A stretch of DNA of 20,479 bases from Castellaniella sp034674885 (GCF_034674885.1 NZ_JAUCDS010000039.1:1-20479); one strand, 5' to 3'. Positions 6,480 to 14,785 are shown, numbered from the stretch's first letter. Translations and numbers: made by a program. The notes: a model not told the origin generated them from the letters alone.

Positions 6480-7874
6480 TCAGCGGCGTGCCTGGCGGTG
6501 CAGCACGTGGCCGTACCAGGCGAACAGCAACAGCGACGTCAACGCCAGCCCCGCCATGGCCATGATCCACATGGTCGCAGCCCCCACGGGGGCGCCCGGC
6601 ATGAACCAGGCGGCAGCCGGGGCCAGGGCGCCGGCCTGCGGCCCGTAGCCCAGCCACCATCCCCCCACCAGCCCCAGGCCGGTCAGCGCCGTGATCTGGA
6701 GGATCAGTGGCACCATGGCGATCTTGTAGGCCCGCAGCACGTAGGCGCTGACGCAGTGCATGGCGTCCCAGAAATGGAACCAGGGGGCGATCTGCAGCAG
6801 CGTCAGCGCGATGACGGCGACCTGCAGGTCGTCGGTGTACAGACGCACGATCGGGCCCTGGGCGCTGATCAGGATCAGATTGGTCAGGACGGCGCCCAGC
6901 AGGACCAGGGCGATGCCGTGCAGGCCGGTGCGCTGGGCGGCGGCCATCTGGCGCGCGCCGACCGCCTGGGCCGTCAGGGATGCTGTCGACAGGCTGAGCG
7001 ACATGGGCAGCATGTAGCATAGGGCGATCAGGTTGGCCAGGATCTGCTGTGCGCCGCTGGCATAGAGCCCGTCGCGCGCCACCAGCAGCGCCATGAAGCT
7101 GAAGGCGCAGACCTCGATCAGATAGGATCCCCCCATGGGCAAGCCCAGGCGCAGCAGTTCTTTCTGGTCGAGCCAGCGCGGCCGGCCCACGCGCAATCGC
7201 AGGGCCTGAAAGGCCGGGTGGCGCCGGACCATCCACAGGCCGGCGGCCAGCATCATCCAGTTCACCACCAGGGTTGCCACGCCTGCGCCGACGGCGCCCA
7301 TGGGTTCCAGCCCCAGTCCGCCGAAGATGAACCAGGTGTTGAACAGCAGCTTGAAGGCGACGCTGCCCAGATTGATCATCATCACGCCGCGCGTCTGCGA
7401 AATCGCGGTGGCCATGGCGTAGATGGTGCGAAACAGCAGCGCCGAGGGCAGCGCCAGCGCCAGGGCGATCAGGTAGCCGGCGACGCGTTCGCGCACAGCA
7501 GGCTCGATGCTGCCCGACAGCGCCAGCCAGGTGTTCGGGAACAGCAGGCTGGCGCCGCCCAGGACGGACAGCGCCAGCGCCAGCCACACGCCTTGTCCCC
7601 AGGCGTGGCCGGCCCGATCCAGGTGGCCGGCGCCGAAGTGCTGGGCGATGATGGGGATGAGCGCGTGTATCACGCCCATCAGCCCGACGAAGACCGTGAT
7701 GTAGATGGAGGCGCCCAGCGCCATGGCCTGCAGGTCGATGGCGTCCGTGTGGCCGACCATGGCCGTGTCCAGCACGGCAAAGACGATACCGGCCCAGGCG
7801 CTGACCAGAATGGGCCAGGATTGCTGCAGGATGGTCCGCCACGGGGCGACCTGCGCCGAGGAGAGGGTGGACAT
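6480..7874 (-). CDS. MATE family efflux transporter
   Basis: 464-residue inner-membrane protein with the pattern of 12 helices; MATE proteins export cationic drugs and other compounds in exchange for Na+ or H+. The N-terminal half shows WPILVSAWAGIVFAVLDTAMVG, including the DTAMVGH segment (36-42) characteristic of the NorM branch, and a repeat of this arrangement in the second half (SYLIEVCAFSFMALLVARDG), as expected for the two-lobed fold. Length is normal (about 450-470). It starts 26 nt downstream of the glycosyltransferase stop and is probably cotranscribed with it. No convincing Shine-Dalgarno precedes the ATG at 7874, and no better in-frame start exists. The cargo cannot be inferred; given the partner, a lipid or glycan-related cargo is conceivable but unsupported. 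Confidence 0.93.
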   Translation of the reverse strand: MSTLSSAQVAPWRTILQQSWPILVSAWAGIVFAVLDTAMVGHTDAIDLQAMALGASIYITVFVGLMGVIHALIPIIAQHFGAGHLDRAGHAWGQGVWLALALSVLGGASLLFPNTWLALSGSIEPAVRERVAGYLIALALALPSALLFRTIYAMATAISQTRGVMMINLGSVAFKLLFNTWFIFGGLGLEPMGAVGAGVATLVVNWMMLAAGLWMVRRHPAFQALRLRVGRPRWLDQKELLRLGLPMGGSYLIEVCAFSFMALLVARDGLYASGAQQILANLIALCYMLPMSLSLSTASLTAQAVGARQMAAAQRTGLHGIALVLLGAVLTNLILISAQGPIVRLYTDDLQVAVIALTLLQIAPWFHFWDAMHCVSAYVLRAYKIAMVPLILQITALTGLGLVGGWWLGYGPQAGALAPAAAWFMPGAPVGAATMWIMAMAGLALTSLLLFAWYGHVLHRQARR

Positions 7875-7900
7875 GGTTGCGAGGGATGAGTGAGCGGGGG

Positions 7901-9667
7901 TCAGGGGGCAGGCCGTACCCGCACCAGACGGAACATTTCGTGCCGATCGGGGCCGCGTCGGCCTTCCCAGAGGATCTCGTAGCCGGGGCGCGAGGTTTCA
8001 ATGGCCTCGGGGTCGTGCATGTCGAGCTGCTGCAGGAGCAGGGGGCAATCCCCGTCGAAGGACAGTTCGATGCGGTTGAATACCAGGAAGGATGCGCGCT
8101 GCCCTCTGCCCAGCCCCTGGGTGCGGATGCATTCGCCGGGGTGCTGGGCACGGGCCAGCGCGCGCGCCAGCGATGCCGAGACGTCGCGGTAGCTGCGTAC
8201 GTAATCCAGCGCCGGCATCCACAGCGTGGCCAGCAAGAGCCAGGTGGTCAGCAAGCCGCCCGCCGACAGCGCCGTGCCGCGCCACAGCCCCGCCGGATGG
8301 CTGCGCAGGCGCCAGCGCACCAGGGCGATCCAGGCCAGGGTGCCCAGCAGGGCGATGGCGGTCGCGGGCCAGGCGACATGGATGTCGAAGCCTCGGGTCT
8401 GGCGGGCGATGTTGGCGGAGATCTGCACAGGCCAGCCGGTCTGCAGGGCGATCCAGCCCAGCCAGACGGTGGCCGCCGTCAGTGAAAAGCACATGACGGC
8501 GAACCAGTCCAGCGTGTTGATCACGCCGCGCCGCAGGGTGGGCAGCGCAAAGGCGGCCAGGACGGCGCAGGGCACCGCCAGCGTGCTGTATTCGGGCTCG
8601 AAGGGGTCGCTGCTGGCCATCAGCACCGCCAGGGCCGCCAAGCTGAAGCTCAGGGGGATGAGGATATGGGGGGCGGCAAACCATCCGCGCCAGCGCCACA
8701 GTGCCAGCAGGGCCAGCGGCCAGGTCGGCCACAGGAACCAGGGCAGGTCGCGCACGATGTTCAACCAGGCGCGGGAGCCGGGCCAATCGAAGGCATGGCG
8801 GGTCCAGATCAGCCAGCTGGTGGTCCAGTACGGACCGAAGGCGCGCGCGGGAATCCACCAGAGCAGGATCAGGCTGGCAGCGATCAGCGCACTGACGACC
8901 AGCCATTTGCGGGCATCTGCCAATGGCCCCCGGGGAATGAAGACAATCAGGGCTGCCAGCATCAGGGGCAGGCCGCCCAGCCAGCCCCGAGCCAGAAAGG
9001 CGGCGCCTACCGCTGCACCCAGGGTGATGGCGCCGGATACCGGGTGATCCAGCATCCGGGCGACGGCATAGAAGGCCAGGGCCTGAAAGGCGATTACGGC
9101 GGGCACTTCCGATGTTTCGTGCATGCGCCAGATGATGCCGACCGTCGCTACGATGAGCAGCAGGGCTGCGTCGGCCAGCATGCGCCCGTAGTCGCGTTCG
9201 GACGGCTCGCCGCCAAACGGCAGGGCCAGGGGCTGGGCTTCGGCGCGCCGCCCCAGCAGGTACGTGCCGTACCACAGGGAACTGGTCAGGATCGCGAACC
9301 ACAGGATGTTCGGTATCCGCGAGGCGATGATGGCCGCGTTCAGCGGGTTGAAGAACAATTCCAGCAGCGGCCGCAGCGCCCAGATGAAGAACGCGCCCAC
9401 CCAGGTGACCAGTGGCCCGTCCTGGGCCTGGGCCAGCTGGCCGACCTGGGGCAGCAGCCAGGCGTGTTCCTGGCCCGAGAGAGCGGTCAGCATCGTCGCC
9501 AGGCTGGTGACGTCGTCGGTTTTCCAGGGGTCGCGGTAGAACAGGCCGGCAAGAATATAGACCAGCCCGACGGTCAGCAGGAACAGGCGGGGCAGCTTGG
9601 CCGCCGCCGTGGCGGTCAGCCGGGCAGGCGTGGATCGCAGATCTTCGGTGCGCACTGGCTCGGTCAC
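7901..9667 (-). CDS. GT-C membrane glycosyltransferase, ArnT/PMT-like (GT39/GT83 type)
   Basis: 588-residue protein with about ten or more hydrophobic segments and a C-terminal soluble periplasmic part (about 490-588). Family members move a sugar from a polyprenyl-phosphate carrier to lipid A, protein or another envelope acceptor on the periplasmic side. After the first helix comes FYRDPWKTDDV (43-53), with the acidic pair expected in the first periplasmic loop of GT-C enzymes, and later RMHETSEVPAV (181-191), resembling the ArnT-type loop. Start is GTG at 9667: an in-frame stop lies 21-23 nt upstream and no ATG precedes Met59. No good Shine-Dalgarno is visible. It lies directly after the rpmE2 terminator and before the MATE gene. 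Sugar and acceptor are unknown; arn pathway genes are not in the window. Confidence 0.85.
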   Translation of the reverse strand: MTEPVRTEDLRSTPARLTATAAAKLPRLFLLTVGLVYILAGLFYRDPWKTDDVTSLATMLTALSGQEHAWLLPQVGQLAQAQDGPLVTWVGAFFIWALRPLLELFFNPLNAAIIASRIPNILWFAILTSSLWYGTYLLGRRAEAQPLALPFGGEPSERDYGRMLADAALLLIVATVGIIWRMHETSEVPAVIAFQALAFYAVARMLDHPVSGAITLGAAVGAAFLARGWLGGLPLMLAALIVFIPRGPLADARKWLVVSALIAASLILLWWIPARAFGPYWTTSWLIWTRHAFDWPGSRAWLNIVRDLPWFLWPTWPLALLALWRWRGWFAAPHILIPLSFSLAALAVLMASSDPFEPEYSTLAVPCAVLAAFALPTLRRGVINTLDWFAVMCFSLTAATVWLGWIALQTGWPVQISANIARQTRGFDIHVAWPATAIALLGTLAWIALVRWRLRSHPAGLWRGTALSAGGLLTTWLLLATLWMPALDYVRSYRDVSASLARALARAQHPGECIRTQGLGRGQRASFLVFNRIELSFDGDCPLLLQQLDMHDPEAIETSRPGYEILWEGRRGPDRHEMFRLVRVRPAP

Positions 9668-9695
9668 AGGGAAGGGGTAGGGCCCATGTTAAATG

Positions 9696-9719
9696 AAAAA
9701 AGGCAGCCTGATGGCTGCC
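9696..9719 (-). terminator. Intrinsic terminator of rpmE2
   Basis: On the minus strand GGCAGCC, loop ATCA, GGCTGCC (9719-9702) is followed directly by six T (9701-9696). A classic intrinsic terminator 36 nt after the rpmE2 stop. It ends only 28 nt before the GTG start of the downstream glycosyltransferase gene. Confidence 0.92.
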
Positions 9720-9755
9720 CTTTCAGAGAGACTGCGGTACGCAGCGTGGGGGCCT

Positions 9756-10016
9756 TTACTTCTTGACGGTGCCGGCCGTGCGGGCGAAGCGGGCGCGGAA
9801 TTTTTCCACGCGACCCGTCTCGACGATGCGCGTCTGGGCGCCCGTGTAGAAGGGGTGCGATTCGGACGTCACGTCGCATTTGAACAGCGGGTAGGACTTG
9901 CCGTCGATTTCGGTGGTTTCCCGAGACGCCAGGGAAGAACGCGAAATGAATTTGTTGCCGGTCTGCAGGTCCAGGAACACGACCTCGCGGTATTCGGGGT
10001 GGATGCCTTCTTTCAT
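9756..10016 (-). CDS. rpmE2: 50S ribosomal protein L31 type B (zinc-independent)
   Basis: 86-residue protein beginning MKEGIHPEYREVVFLD, with KFISRSSL and the SHPFYTG box, diagnostic of type B L31. The CxxC zinc pairs of type A L31 are absent; the only Cys is in FKCDVTSESHP. Length fits type B (about 80-90). It forms part of the bridge between ribosomal subunits. In bacteria holding both types, the type B gene is induced by zinc shortage via Zur; no clear Zur box was seen here, and many betaproteobacteria use type B as their normal copy. Transcribed leftward with its own terminator; a 165-nt gap separates it from radC. The ribosome site ahead of ATG 10016 is weak (GGA). Confidence 0.96.
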   Translation of the reverse strand: MKEGIHPEYREVVFLDLQTGNKFISRSSLASRETTEIDGKSYPLFKCDVTSESHPFYTGAQTRIVETGRVEKFRARFARTAGTVKK

Positions 10017-10175
10017 GGTGAAATCCGTAAGTTTAAAGGGGTCGCCAGCCGGATGGACGAAGAATGACTGCGTCGAAAACTGCAGGCGGGCACTACAGAA
10101 ACCGTACCCACCGCACCTATCGACCGCGCCAAATCCACATCAAAATCCTGGCAACGTATCCAAGGTTAGCCATAA

Positions 10176-10205
10176 ATTCTATCATAACTGGCCCCGTTCG
10201 GCCAA
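10176..10205 (-). promoter_or_regulatory. Candidate promoter of rpmE2 overlapping the radC 3' end
   Basis: On the minus strand TTGGCC (10205-10200) is followed after 18 nt by TAGAAT (10181-10176). The -35 and the spacer lie in the last codons and stop of radC; the -10 falls just outside. Transcription would start near 10169, giving a leader of about 150 nt to rpmE2. Match is moderate (four and five of six). The rest of the 165-nt gap shows no gene. Confidence 0.4.
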
Positions 10206-10859
10206 GGACGTCACCTCGGTGGCGCCCACGATCAGGTGGTCCAGCAGGCGCACGTCCACCAGGGCCAGGGCCTGCTTCAGCTGCCGGGTCAGTGTGATGT
10301 CGGCGGGGCTGGGTTCCGACAGCCCGGACGGGTGATTATGCGCCAGGATGAGCGCGGCGGCATGGTGGGCCAGGGCGGCCCGGGCGACCTCGCGCGGATA
10401 GATGGAGGCGTGCGACAGCGTGCCCCGCGCGATTTCCGCGCAGTCGATCAATTGCAGCTGGGTATCCAGGAACAGCGCGATGCAGTGTTCCACCCGCAGG
10501 TGGGCCAGCCGCATGGCGCAGAACTGCTTGACCCGGTCGGGCTGGCTCAGGGCGCGGCCCTTGCGCAGAGGCTCTTCCAGTGCCCGGCGGCTTAGTTCCT
10601 GCACGGCCAGCAGCTCGCAGGTCTTGGCCGCGCCCAGGCCGGAGAAGGCCAGCAGGGCGCTGCTGTCCGCCGACAGCAGGCGCCGCAGCCCGCCGAAATG
10701 CGCGATCAGCTCGCGGCCCATGTCCACGGCGTTGCGCCCGCGCGTGCCAGTGCGCAGCAGCACCGCCAGCAGTTCGGCGGACGTCAGCGCCTGCGCGCCG
10801 TGCCGCAGCAGTCGTTCGCGGGGACGTTCGCCGCAGGGGGATAGGCTGTCTTGTGGCAT
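10182..10859 (-). CDS. radC: RadC family JAB-domain protein
   Basis: 225-residue RadC protein. N-terminal helix-hairpin-helix-like region (about 10-95: ERPRERLLRHGAQALTSAEL, FSGLGAAKT) and C-terminal JAB/MPN domain with the metal motif AHNHPSG (173-179) plus Ser184 and Asp187, so the metalloprotease-like centre is complete. The biochemical role is unsettled: despite the name, a DNA-repair function is not well established. Length matches the family (220-230). Start at 10859 is chosen because AAGG lies ahead and the family N-terminus follows at once; an in-frame ATG at 10898 would add 13 residues without a ribosome site. Divergent from fkpB across a 51-nt gap. Confidence 0.95.
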   Translation of the reverse strand: MPQDSLSPCGERPRERLLRHGAQALTSAELLAVLLRTGTRGRNAVDMGRELIAHFGGLRRLLSADSSALLAFSGLGAAKTCELLAVQELSRRALEEPLRKGRALSQPDRVKQFCAMRLAHLRVEHCIALFLDTQLQLIDCAEIARGTLSHASIYPREVARAALAHHAAALILAHNHPSGLSEPSPADITLTRQLKQALALVDVRLLDHLIVGATEVTSLAERGQL

Positions 10860-10896
10860 GATTGGCCTTAAAATGGAGGGGTTTGTCTGATTTTTC

Positions 10897-10909
10897 ATGG
10901 GTGACCCAT
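10897..10909. promoter_or_regulatory. 13-bp palindrome between divergent radC and fkpB
   Basis: ATGGGT-G-ACCCAT is a perfect inverted repeat in the 51-nt radC/fkpB gap, ending one base before the fkpB TTG start. AAAATGG (10870-10876) and CCATTTT (10906-10912) form a second inverted pair overlapping it. Such symmetry fits an operator, or an RNA fold hiding the fkpB start, but the elements are short and no regulator is known to bind them. Confidence 0.4.
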
Positions 10910-10910
10910 T

Positions 10911-11381
10911 TTGACCTCTTCCCCTGACGTCGCGCACGTCCACGCGGACTCTTATGTCACGCTGCACTACCGCATCGAACCCCTGTCGGGGCCTGCCGCC
11001 GGGACGGCGTTCGTGGATACCTTCCTGGATCGGCCCGCCACCCTGCAGATGGGCATCGGCCAGTGGGCGCCCGGGCTGGAATCGCTCCTGGTCGATCAGC
11101 CCGAAGGCGCGCACTTCACCCAGGACGTTCCCGCCGCCCAGGCCTATGGCGAACGCAACCCCGAACTGCTGCGCTGGATATCCCACGACGAGATGGTGCG
11201 CAACGCCCCGCCCGACACAGTGTTCGAAGCAGGCGACATGATCGAATTCGTGGCGCCCAATGGCGGGCGCTATTCGGGCGTGCTCAAGACCCTGCAGGGC
11301 GATTCCGCCCTGTTCGATTTCAATCATCCCCTGGCCGGCATCGACCTGCAGGTGGAAATCCGCATCCTGGGGGTGTTGTGA
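10911..11381 (+). CDS. fkpB: FKBP-type peptidyl-prolyl cis-trans isomerase
   Basis: 156-residue FKBP-fold isomerase of the SlpA/FkpB group, a cytoplasmic proline isomerase and possible folding helper. Diagnostic: VTLHYRI at the start of the FKBP core (16-22), TLQMGIGQWAPGLESLL (44-60), PAAQAYGERNPELL (74-87) and the strictly conserved FDFNHPLAG (135-143) shared with SlyD. The flap domain is inserted between, as usual. Length fits (about 150-160). Start is TTG at 10911: an in-frame TGA lies at 10902-10904 and no ATG precedes the conserved core, so TTG is almost forced. The ribosome site is poor. Its stop overlaps the ispH start (TGATG), a pairing common in proteobacteria that indicates translational coupling. 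Confidence 0.93.
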   Translation: MTSSPDVAHVHADSYVTLHYRIEPLSGPAAGTAFVDTFLDRPATLQMGIGQWAPGLESLLVDQPEGAHFTQDVPAAQAYGERNPELLRWISHDEMVRNAPPDTVFEAGDMIEFVAPNGGRYSGVLKTLQGDSALFDFNHPLAGIDLQVEIRILGVL

Positions 11382-12382
11382 TGACAGCGCCTGTCGCCGA
11401 CGACCGCCGGGATGCCGCCCCGGGCGCCGACGCGGATGCCGGCCCCGAGATCGTGCTGGCTCAGCCGCGCGGTTTTTGCGCCGGGGTGGATCGCGCCATC
11501 GAAATCGTCGAGCGTGCCCTGGAAATCCATGGGGCGCCGATCTACGTGCGCCACGAGATCGTCCATAACCGCTACGTCGTGGAAGACCTGCGGACCAAGG
11601 GCGCCATCTTCATCGATGAACTCGAAGACGCGCCCGCAGGCGCCATCGTGATCTTTTCGGCGCACGGCGTGTCGCGCGCCGTGCGGACCGAGGCCGAAGA
11701 GCGCAGCCAGCGCATCTTCGACGCCACCTGCCCGCTGGTCACCAAGGTCCACGTCGAAGTCGCCCGCATGCGCAAGGAAGGCCGCGAGGTCATCATGATC
11801 GGCCACAGGGGCCACCCCGAGGTCGAAGGCACGCTGGGTCAGGCCGACGACGGCATGTACCTGGTGGAAACCGTGCAGGACGTGCAGGCCCTGCAGGTCC
11901 GCAACCCGCATCACCTGGCCTTCGTGACGCAGACCACGCTGTCGATCGATGATGCGGCGCAGGTGGCCGATGCGCTGCGCACCCGCTTTCCCGATATCGC
12001 CGAACCCAAGAAAAGCGACATCTGCTACGCAACCCAGAACCGCCAGGACGCCGTGCGCATCATGGCGCCGCAATGCGATCTGGTGCTGGTGGTGGGCAGC
12101 ACGAACAGTTCCAATTCCAATCGGCTGCGCGAGGTCGCCGAACGCAAGGGGGTGACCGCCTATCTTCTGGACGACCCCGGCATGATCCGGCCGGAATGGC
12201 TGGACAAGGCGCGCAGGGTGGGGGTGACGGCCGGCGCTTCCGCGCCCGAAGCCCTGGTCCGGCAGGTGATCGCCCGTTTGCAGGAACTGGGCGTGCGCAG
12301 CGTCCGCCCGCTGGACGGCGTGCGTGAACAGGTGTCCTTTCCCTTGCCGCGCGAACTGTCGCGCAAGATCCAGGAAGACTGA
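11381..12382 (+). CDS. ispH: 4-hydroxy-3-methylbut-2-enyl diphosphate reductase
   Basis: 333-residue iron-sulfur enzyme that makes isopentenyl and dimethylallyl diphosphate in the last step of the MEP isoprenoid pathway. Three conserved cysteines that ligate the cluster are present: Cys33 (RGFCAGVDRA), Cys117 (DATCPLV) and Cys215 (DICYATQNRQ). Substrate and proton-relay residues are also visible: His62, His95 (SAHGV), His145-Pro-Glu147, the SSNSNRL motif (243-249) and Ser287. A 20-residue Ala/Asp-rich N-terminal extension precedes the core, making it longer than the E. coli protein (316). The ATG shares one base with the fkpB stop codon. Essential housekeeping gene; no second copy in the window. 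Confidence 0.97.
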   Translation: MTAPVADDRRDAAPGADADAGPEIVLAQPRGFCAGVDRAIEIVERALEIHGAPIYVRHEIVHNRYVVEDLRTKGAIFIDELEDAPAGAIVIFSAHGVSRAVRTEAEERSQRIFDATCPLVTKVHVEVARMRKEGREVIMIGHRGHPEVEGTLGQADDGMYLVETVQDVQALQVRNPHHLAFVTQTTLSIDDAAQVADALRTRFPDIAEPKKSDICYATQNRQDAVRIMAPQCDLVLVVGSTNSSNSNRLREVAERKGVTAYLLDDPGMIRPEWLDKARRVGVTAGASAPEALVRQVIARLQELGVRSVRPLDGVREQVSFPLPRELSRKIQED

Positions 12383-12411
12383 ATGCTTGCCGATCCGCAG
12401 GAGAACACGGC

Positions 12412-13287
12412 ATGAACATCGGATTTTGCGGCCTGGGCCGCATGGGGGCGCCCATGGTGCGGCGCCTGTTGCAGGCGGGTCATCAGGTCAGCGTCTGGAA
12501 TCGCTCGCCGGAACCCGCGCGGCAGCTGGCAGCCGAAGGCGCCCGGTTCTGCGATACCCCGCAAGCCCTGGGCGAGACCTGCTCCTGGGTCGCGCTGTGC
12601 CTGTTTGACGCCGCCGCCGTCGAGTCCGTCGTCTTCGGTCCGCACGGCCTGGCCCGGGCCGCATCGCTGGCGGTCCTGATCGATCACTCGTCCATCGCGC
12701 CCGACCGGACGCGCGCGTTCGCCGAGCGCCTGCGCCTGGCCAACGGCGCCGTCTGGCTGGATGCCCCGGTGTCGGGCGGCACGGGCGGGGCGGCAGCGGG
12801 TACCCTGGCCATCATGACCGGCGGGCCGGCTGACGTCTGCGCCCAGGTAGCCCCGCTGTTGCAGGCCTACGCGCAGCGCGTCACCCACATGGGACCGGTC
12901 GGCGCCGGGCAGGTGGCAAAGCTCTGCAACCAGACCATCGTCGCCACCACCATCGCGGCTATTGCCGAAGCCGTGGCCCTGGCGCGGGATGCCGGGGTCG
13001 ATGCCGCCCGCCTGCCGCAGGCGCTGGCCGGTGGCTGGGCGGATTCCACGCTGCTGCAGATGTTCGTGCCGCGCATGACGCAGGCCGCCCCCGCGCCGCA
13101 GGCCAGCCTGGACACCATGCTGAAAGACCTGGATACCGTGGCCGCGCTGGCTCAGGCCCAGGGCACGCCGGTTCCGGTGGCGGCGGCTGCCGTCCAGGCC
13201 TATCGCCTGGCCAGCCGCCAAGGCCGGGGGCCTGCCGATACATCCCAATTGATCCGCCTGTACGATGCGACCGGAGACTGCGCATGA
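12412..13287 (+). CDS. NAD(P)-dependent beta-hydroxyacid dehydrogenase (3-hydroxyisobutyrate dehydrogenase family)
   Basis: 291-residue cytoplasmic oxidoreductase of the family that includes 3-hydroxyisobutyrate dehydrogenase and tartronate semialdehyde reductase. N-terminal Rossmann motif GLGRMGAPM (7-15); substrate motif DAPVSGGTGGAAAGTL (117-132); GPVGAGQVAKLCNQ (161-174) with the catalytic Lys170. After the nucleotide strand comes WNRSPE (29-34), where Arg rather than Asp suggests NADP(H) preference (inference). Length is standard (about 290-300). GGAG 10 nt ahead of the ATG is the ribosome site; it starts 29 nt after ispH. Its stop overlaps the next start (ATGA). The exact substrate cannot be told, and no valine-degradation or glyoxylate genes are adjacent. 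Confidence 0.9.
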   Translation: MNIGFCGLGRMGAPMVRRLLQAGHQVSVWNRSPEPARQLAAEGARFCDTPQALGETCSWVALCLFDAAAVESVVFGPHGLARAASLAVLIDHSSIAPDRTRAFAERLRLANGAVWLDAPVSGGTGGAAAGTLAIMTGGPADVCAQVAPLLQAYAQRVTHMGPVGAGQVAKLCNQTIVATTIAAIAEAVALARDAGVDAARLPQALAGGWADSTLLQMFVPRMTQAAPAPQASLDTMLKDLDTVAALAQAQGTPVPVAAAAVQAYRLASRQGRGPADTSQLIRLYDATGDCA

Positions 13288-14708
13288 CTCGACGTTTGAA
13301 GCTGGCCGCCGGTGCGGTGGCAGTGCTGGTGCTGGCCTATGGGGCAGCGTCCTGGTATGCGGGGCGCGTGACCCAGCAGTCCATTGAAGCCTGGGTCGCT
13401 CAGGCCAATCAGGACATCCAGGCCCAGTGGGCCTCGGGCGGGCAGCCGCCCGTGCTGCGGGTGGACGATTACCGGCGTGGTCTGTTTTCTTCGCAGATCC
13501 GCTACGTGTTCGAGTTTCGCGACGACCAGGGATCCGACCAGGCCGTGACCTTGCAGGACGACCTGCAGCACGGCCCCTGGCCCCTGGCAGCAGTGCGCGA
13601 AGGCCATTGGCAGCCTCTGGCGGCCTACAGCCAGGTGCGTCCTTTGCCGGGCGGGCCCTGGCAGCCCTGGTTCGCCGCCGCCGGCGATGGCGCTGCCGCC
13701 CCCTGGCAGGCAGATTCCCAGGTCGGGTTCGATGGCCGCGTGGCATCGCTCATCACCCTGATGCCAGTGCATGCGCCGGACCGGCAGGTCGATTTCAGCG
13801 GCGGCACGATGCAGCTGGCTTATCAGCCCCAGACCCGGCAGCTCAGCCTGTCCGCGCAGGCGCAGTCCCTGGAGATTCAGGATCCCGGCCTGTCGGTGCG
13901 TCTGCGTGCCGAGGGCCTGCAGTTCGACAGTGAAACCACGCGCAGCGGGGACGTCGACCTGCAGTCCAGCCAGCACCTGAAGCTTGCGCAGTTGCGGGTC
14001 CTGGATGGCGACAATCCAGAGATCCGTTTGGCCCAGCCGTCCATGCAGGTCCAGACCGCCCGCACCGGCGGCCTGCTGGACAGCCGCGTCCAGTACGACC
14101 TGCAGCAGCTGCAAGCCGGAGACCAGGATCTGGGTGCCATGGTGCTCAAGGCATCGGTCGAACAGCTGGACGTTCAGGCCTTCCAGGCGCTGCTGATGGC
14201 GCTGGACCAGATCGAGGCTGACGACGACGCCCCGCTGAGCCCCCAGGACGAGCAGCGTCTGCGTCCGCTGGTGGTGGCGGCGCTGGCCTCGTCTCCGCGC
14301 CTGTCGCTGGACGATTTCAGCTGGACCACGCCCAAGGGCAAGACCGATGCGCGGGTTCTGGCGCGGTTCCGTCCGGCGGCCGATGATGCGCCCCAGGACC
14401 TGGGTGCTTTGCTCGAACGGGGAATCGATCGGGTTACCTTGCATGCCGGGGTGTCCAAACCCATGCTGGTCGACATCCTGGGACGCAGCCAGGCCGGCGC
14501 CAGCCCGGACATGATGGTGGCGCTCTTCAGCATGCTGTTCGACCAGTTCTCAGGTCGCCTGGCGCGGGCAGGGCTGGTGCGCGAGCAGGACGGCCAGGTG
14601 CAGACGGATCTGGCCTATGCCGACGGCCAGGTGACGGTCAATGACCAGTCCATGACACCCGAAGCCCTGGCCGCACAGATCGACGCCGCCCTGAGCCTGG
14701 GTCAGTGA
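13284..14708 (+). CDS. DUF945 (YdgA-like) family protein
   Basis: 474-residue protein with an N-terminal hydrophobic anchor (about 5-25, LAAGAVAVLVLAYGAASWYAG), the rest hydrophilic and predicted periplasmic. The early WYAGRVTQQSIEAW and then LRVDDYRRGLFSSQIRYVFEF (about 58-78) match the DUF945/YdgA pattern, as does the length (about 450-500). The body is rich in beta-type segments and Gln/Asp. Function is unknown in the family; an envelope role is likely from topology only. The ATG overlaps the preceding dehydrogenase stop by four bases, so it is translationally coupled. No catalytic motif is visible. Confidence 0.82.
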   Translation: MTRRLKLAAGAVAVLVLAYGAASWYAGRVTQQSIEAWVAQANQDIQAQWASGGQPPVLRVDDYRRGLFSSQIRYVFEFRDDQGSDQAVTLQDDLQHGPWPLAAVREGHWQPLAAYSQVRPLPGGPWQPWFAAAGDGAAAPWQADSQVGFDGRVASLITLMPVHAPDRQVDFSGGTMQLAYQPQTRQLSLSAQAQSLEIQDPGLSVRLRAEGLQFDSETTRSGDVDLQSSQHLKLAQLRVLDGDNPEIRLAQPSMQVQTARTGGLLDSRVQYDLQQLQAGDQDLGAMVLKASVEQLDVQAFQALLMALDQIEADDDAPLSPQDEQRLRPLVVAALASSPRLSLDDFSWTTPKGKTDARVLARFRPAADDAPQDLGALLERGIDRVTLHAGVSKPMLVDILGRSQAGASPDMMVALFSMLFDQFSGRLARAGLVREQDGQVQTDLAYADGQVTVNDQSMTPEALAAQIDAALSLGQ

Positions 14709-14785
14709 TTTCAGGGTAAATGCCAGCCTGCCGGCGTTCGGGCGTCATGCTACTGTCTGCCGGTGCTGTCATTGACGAGGGTTTC

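Noticed and set aside
6436..8151. 571-residue minus-strand open frame
   Set aside because: Same strand but another frame across the MATE gene and the end of the glycosyltransferase gene; Arg/Pro/Gly-rich with no hydrophobic pattern.
10017..10181. Zur box or zinc-responsive element upstream of rpmE2
   Set aside because: Looked for an AT-rich palindrome of Zur type; only a promoter-like TAGAAT and non-symmetric AT sequence were seen.
12160..13746. 528-residue minus-strand open frame
   Set aside because: Covers three well-supported plus-strand genes and consists of Arg/Pro/Gly-rich sequence with no family resemblance.
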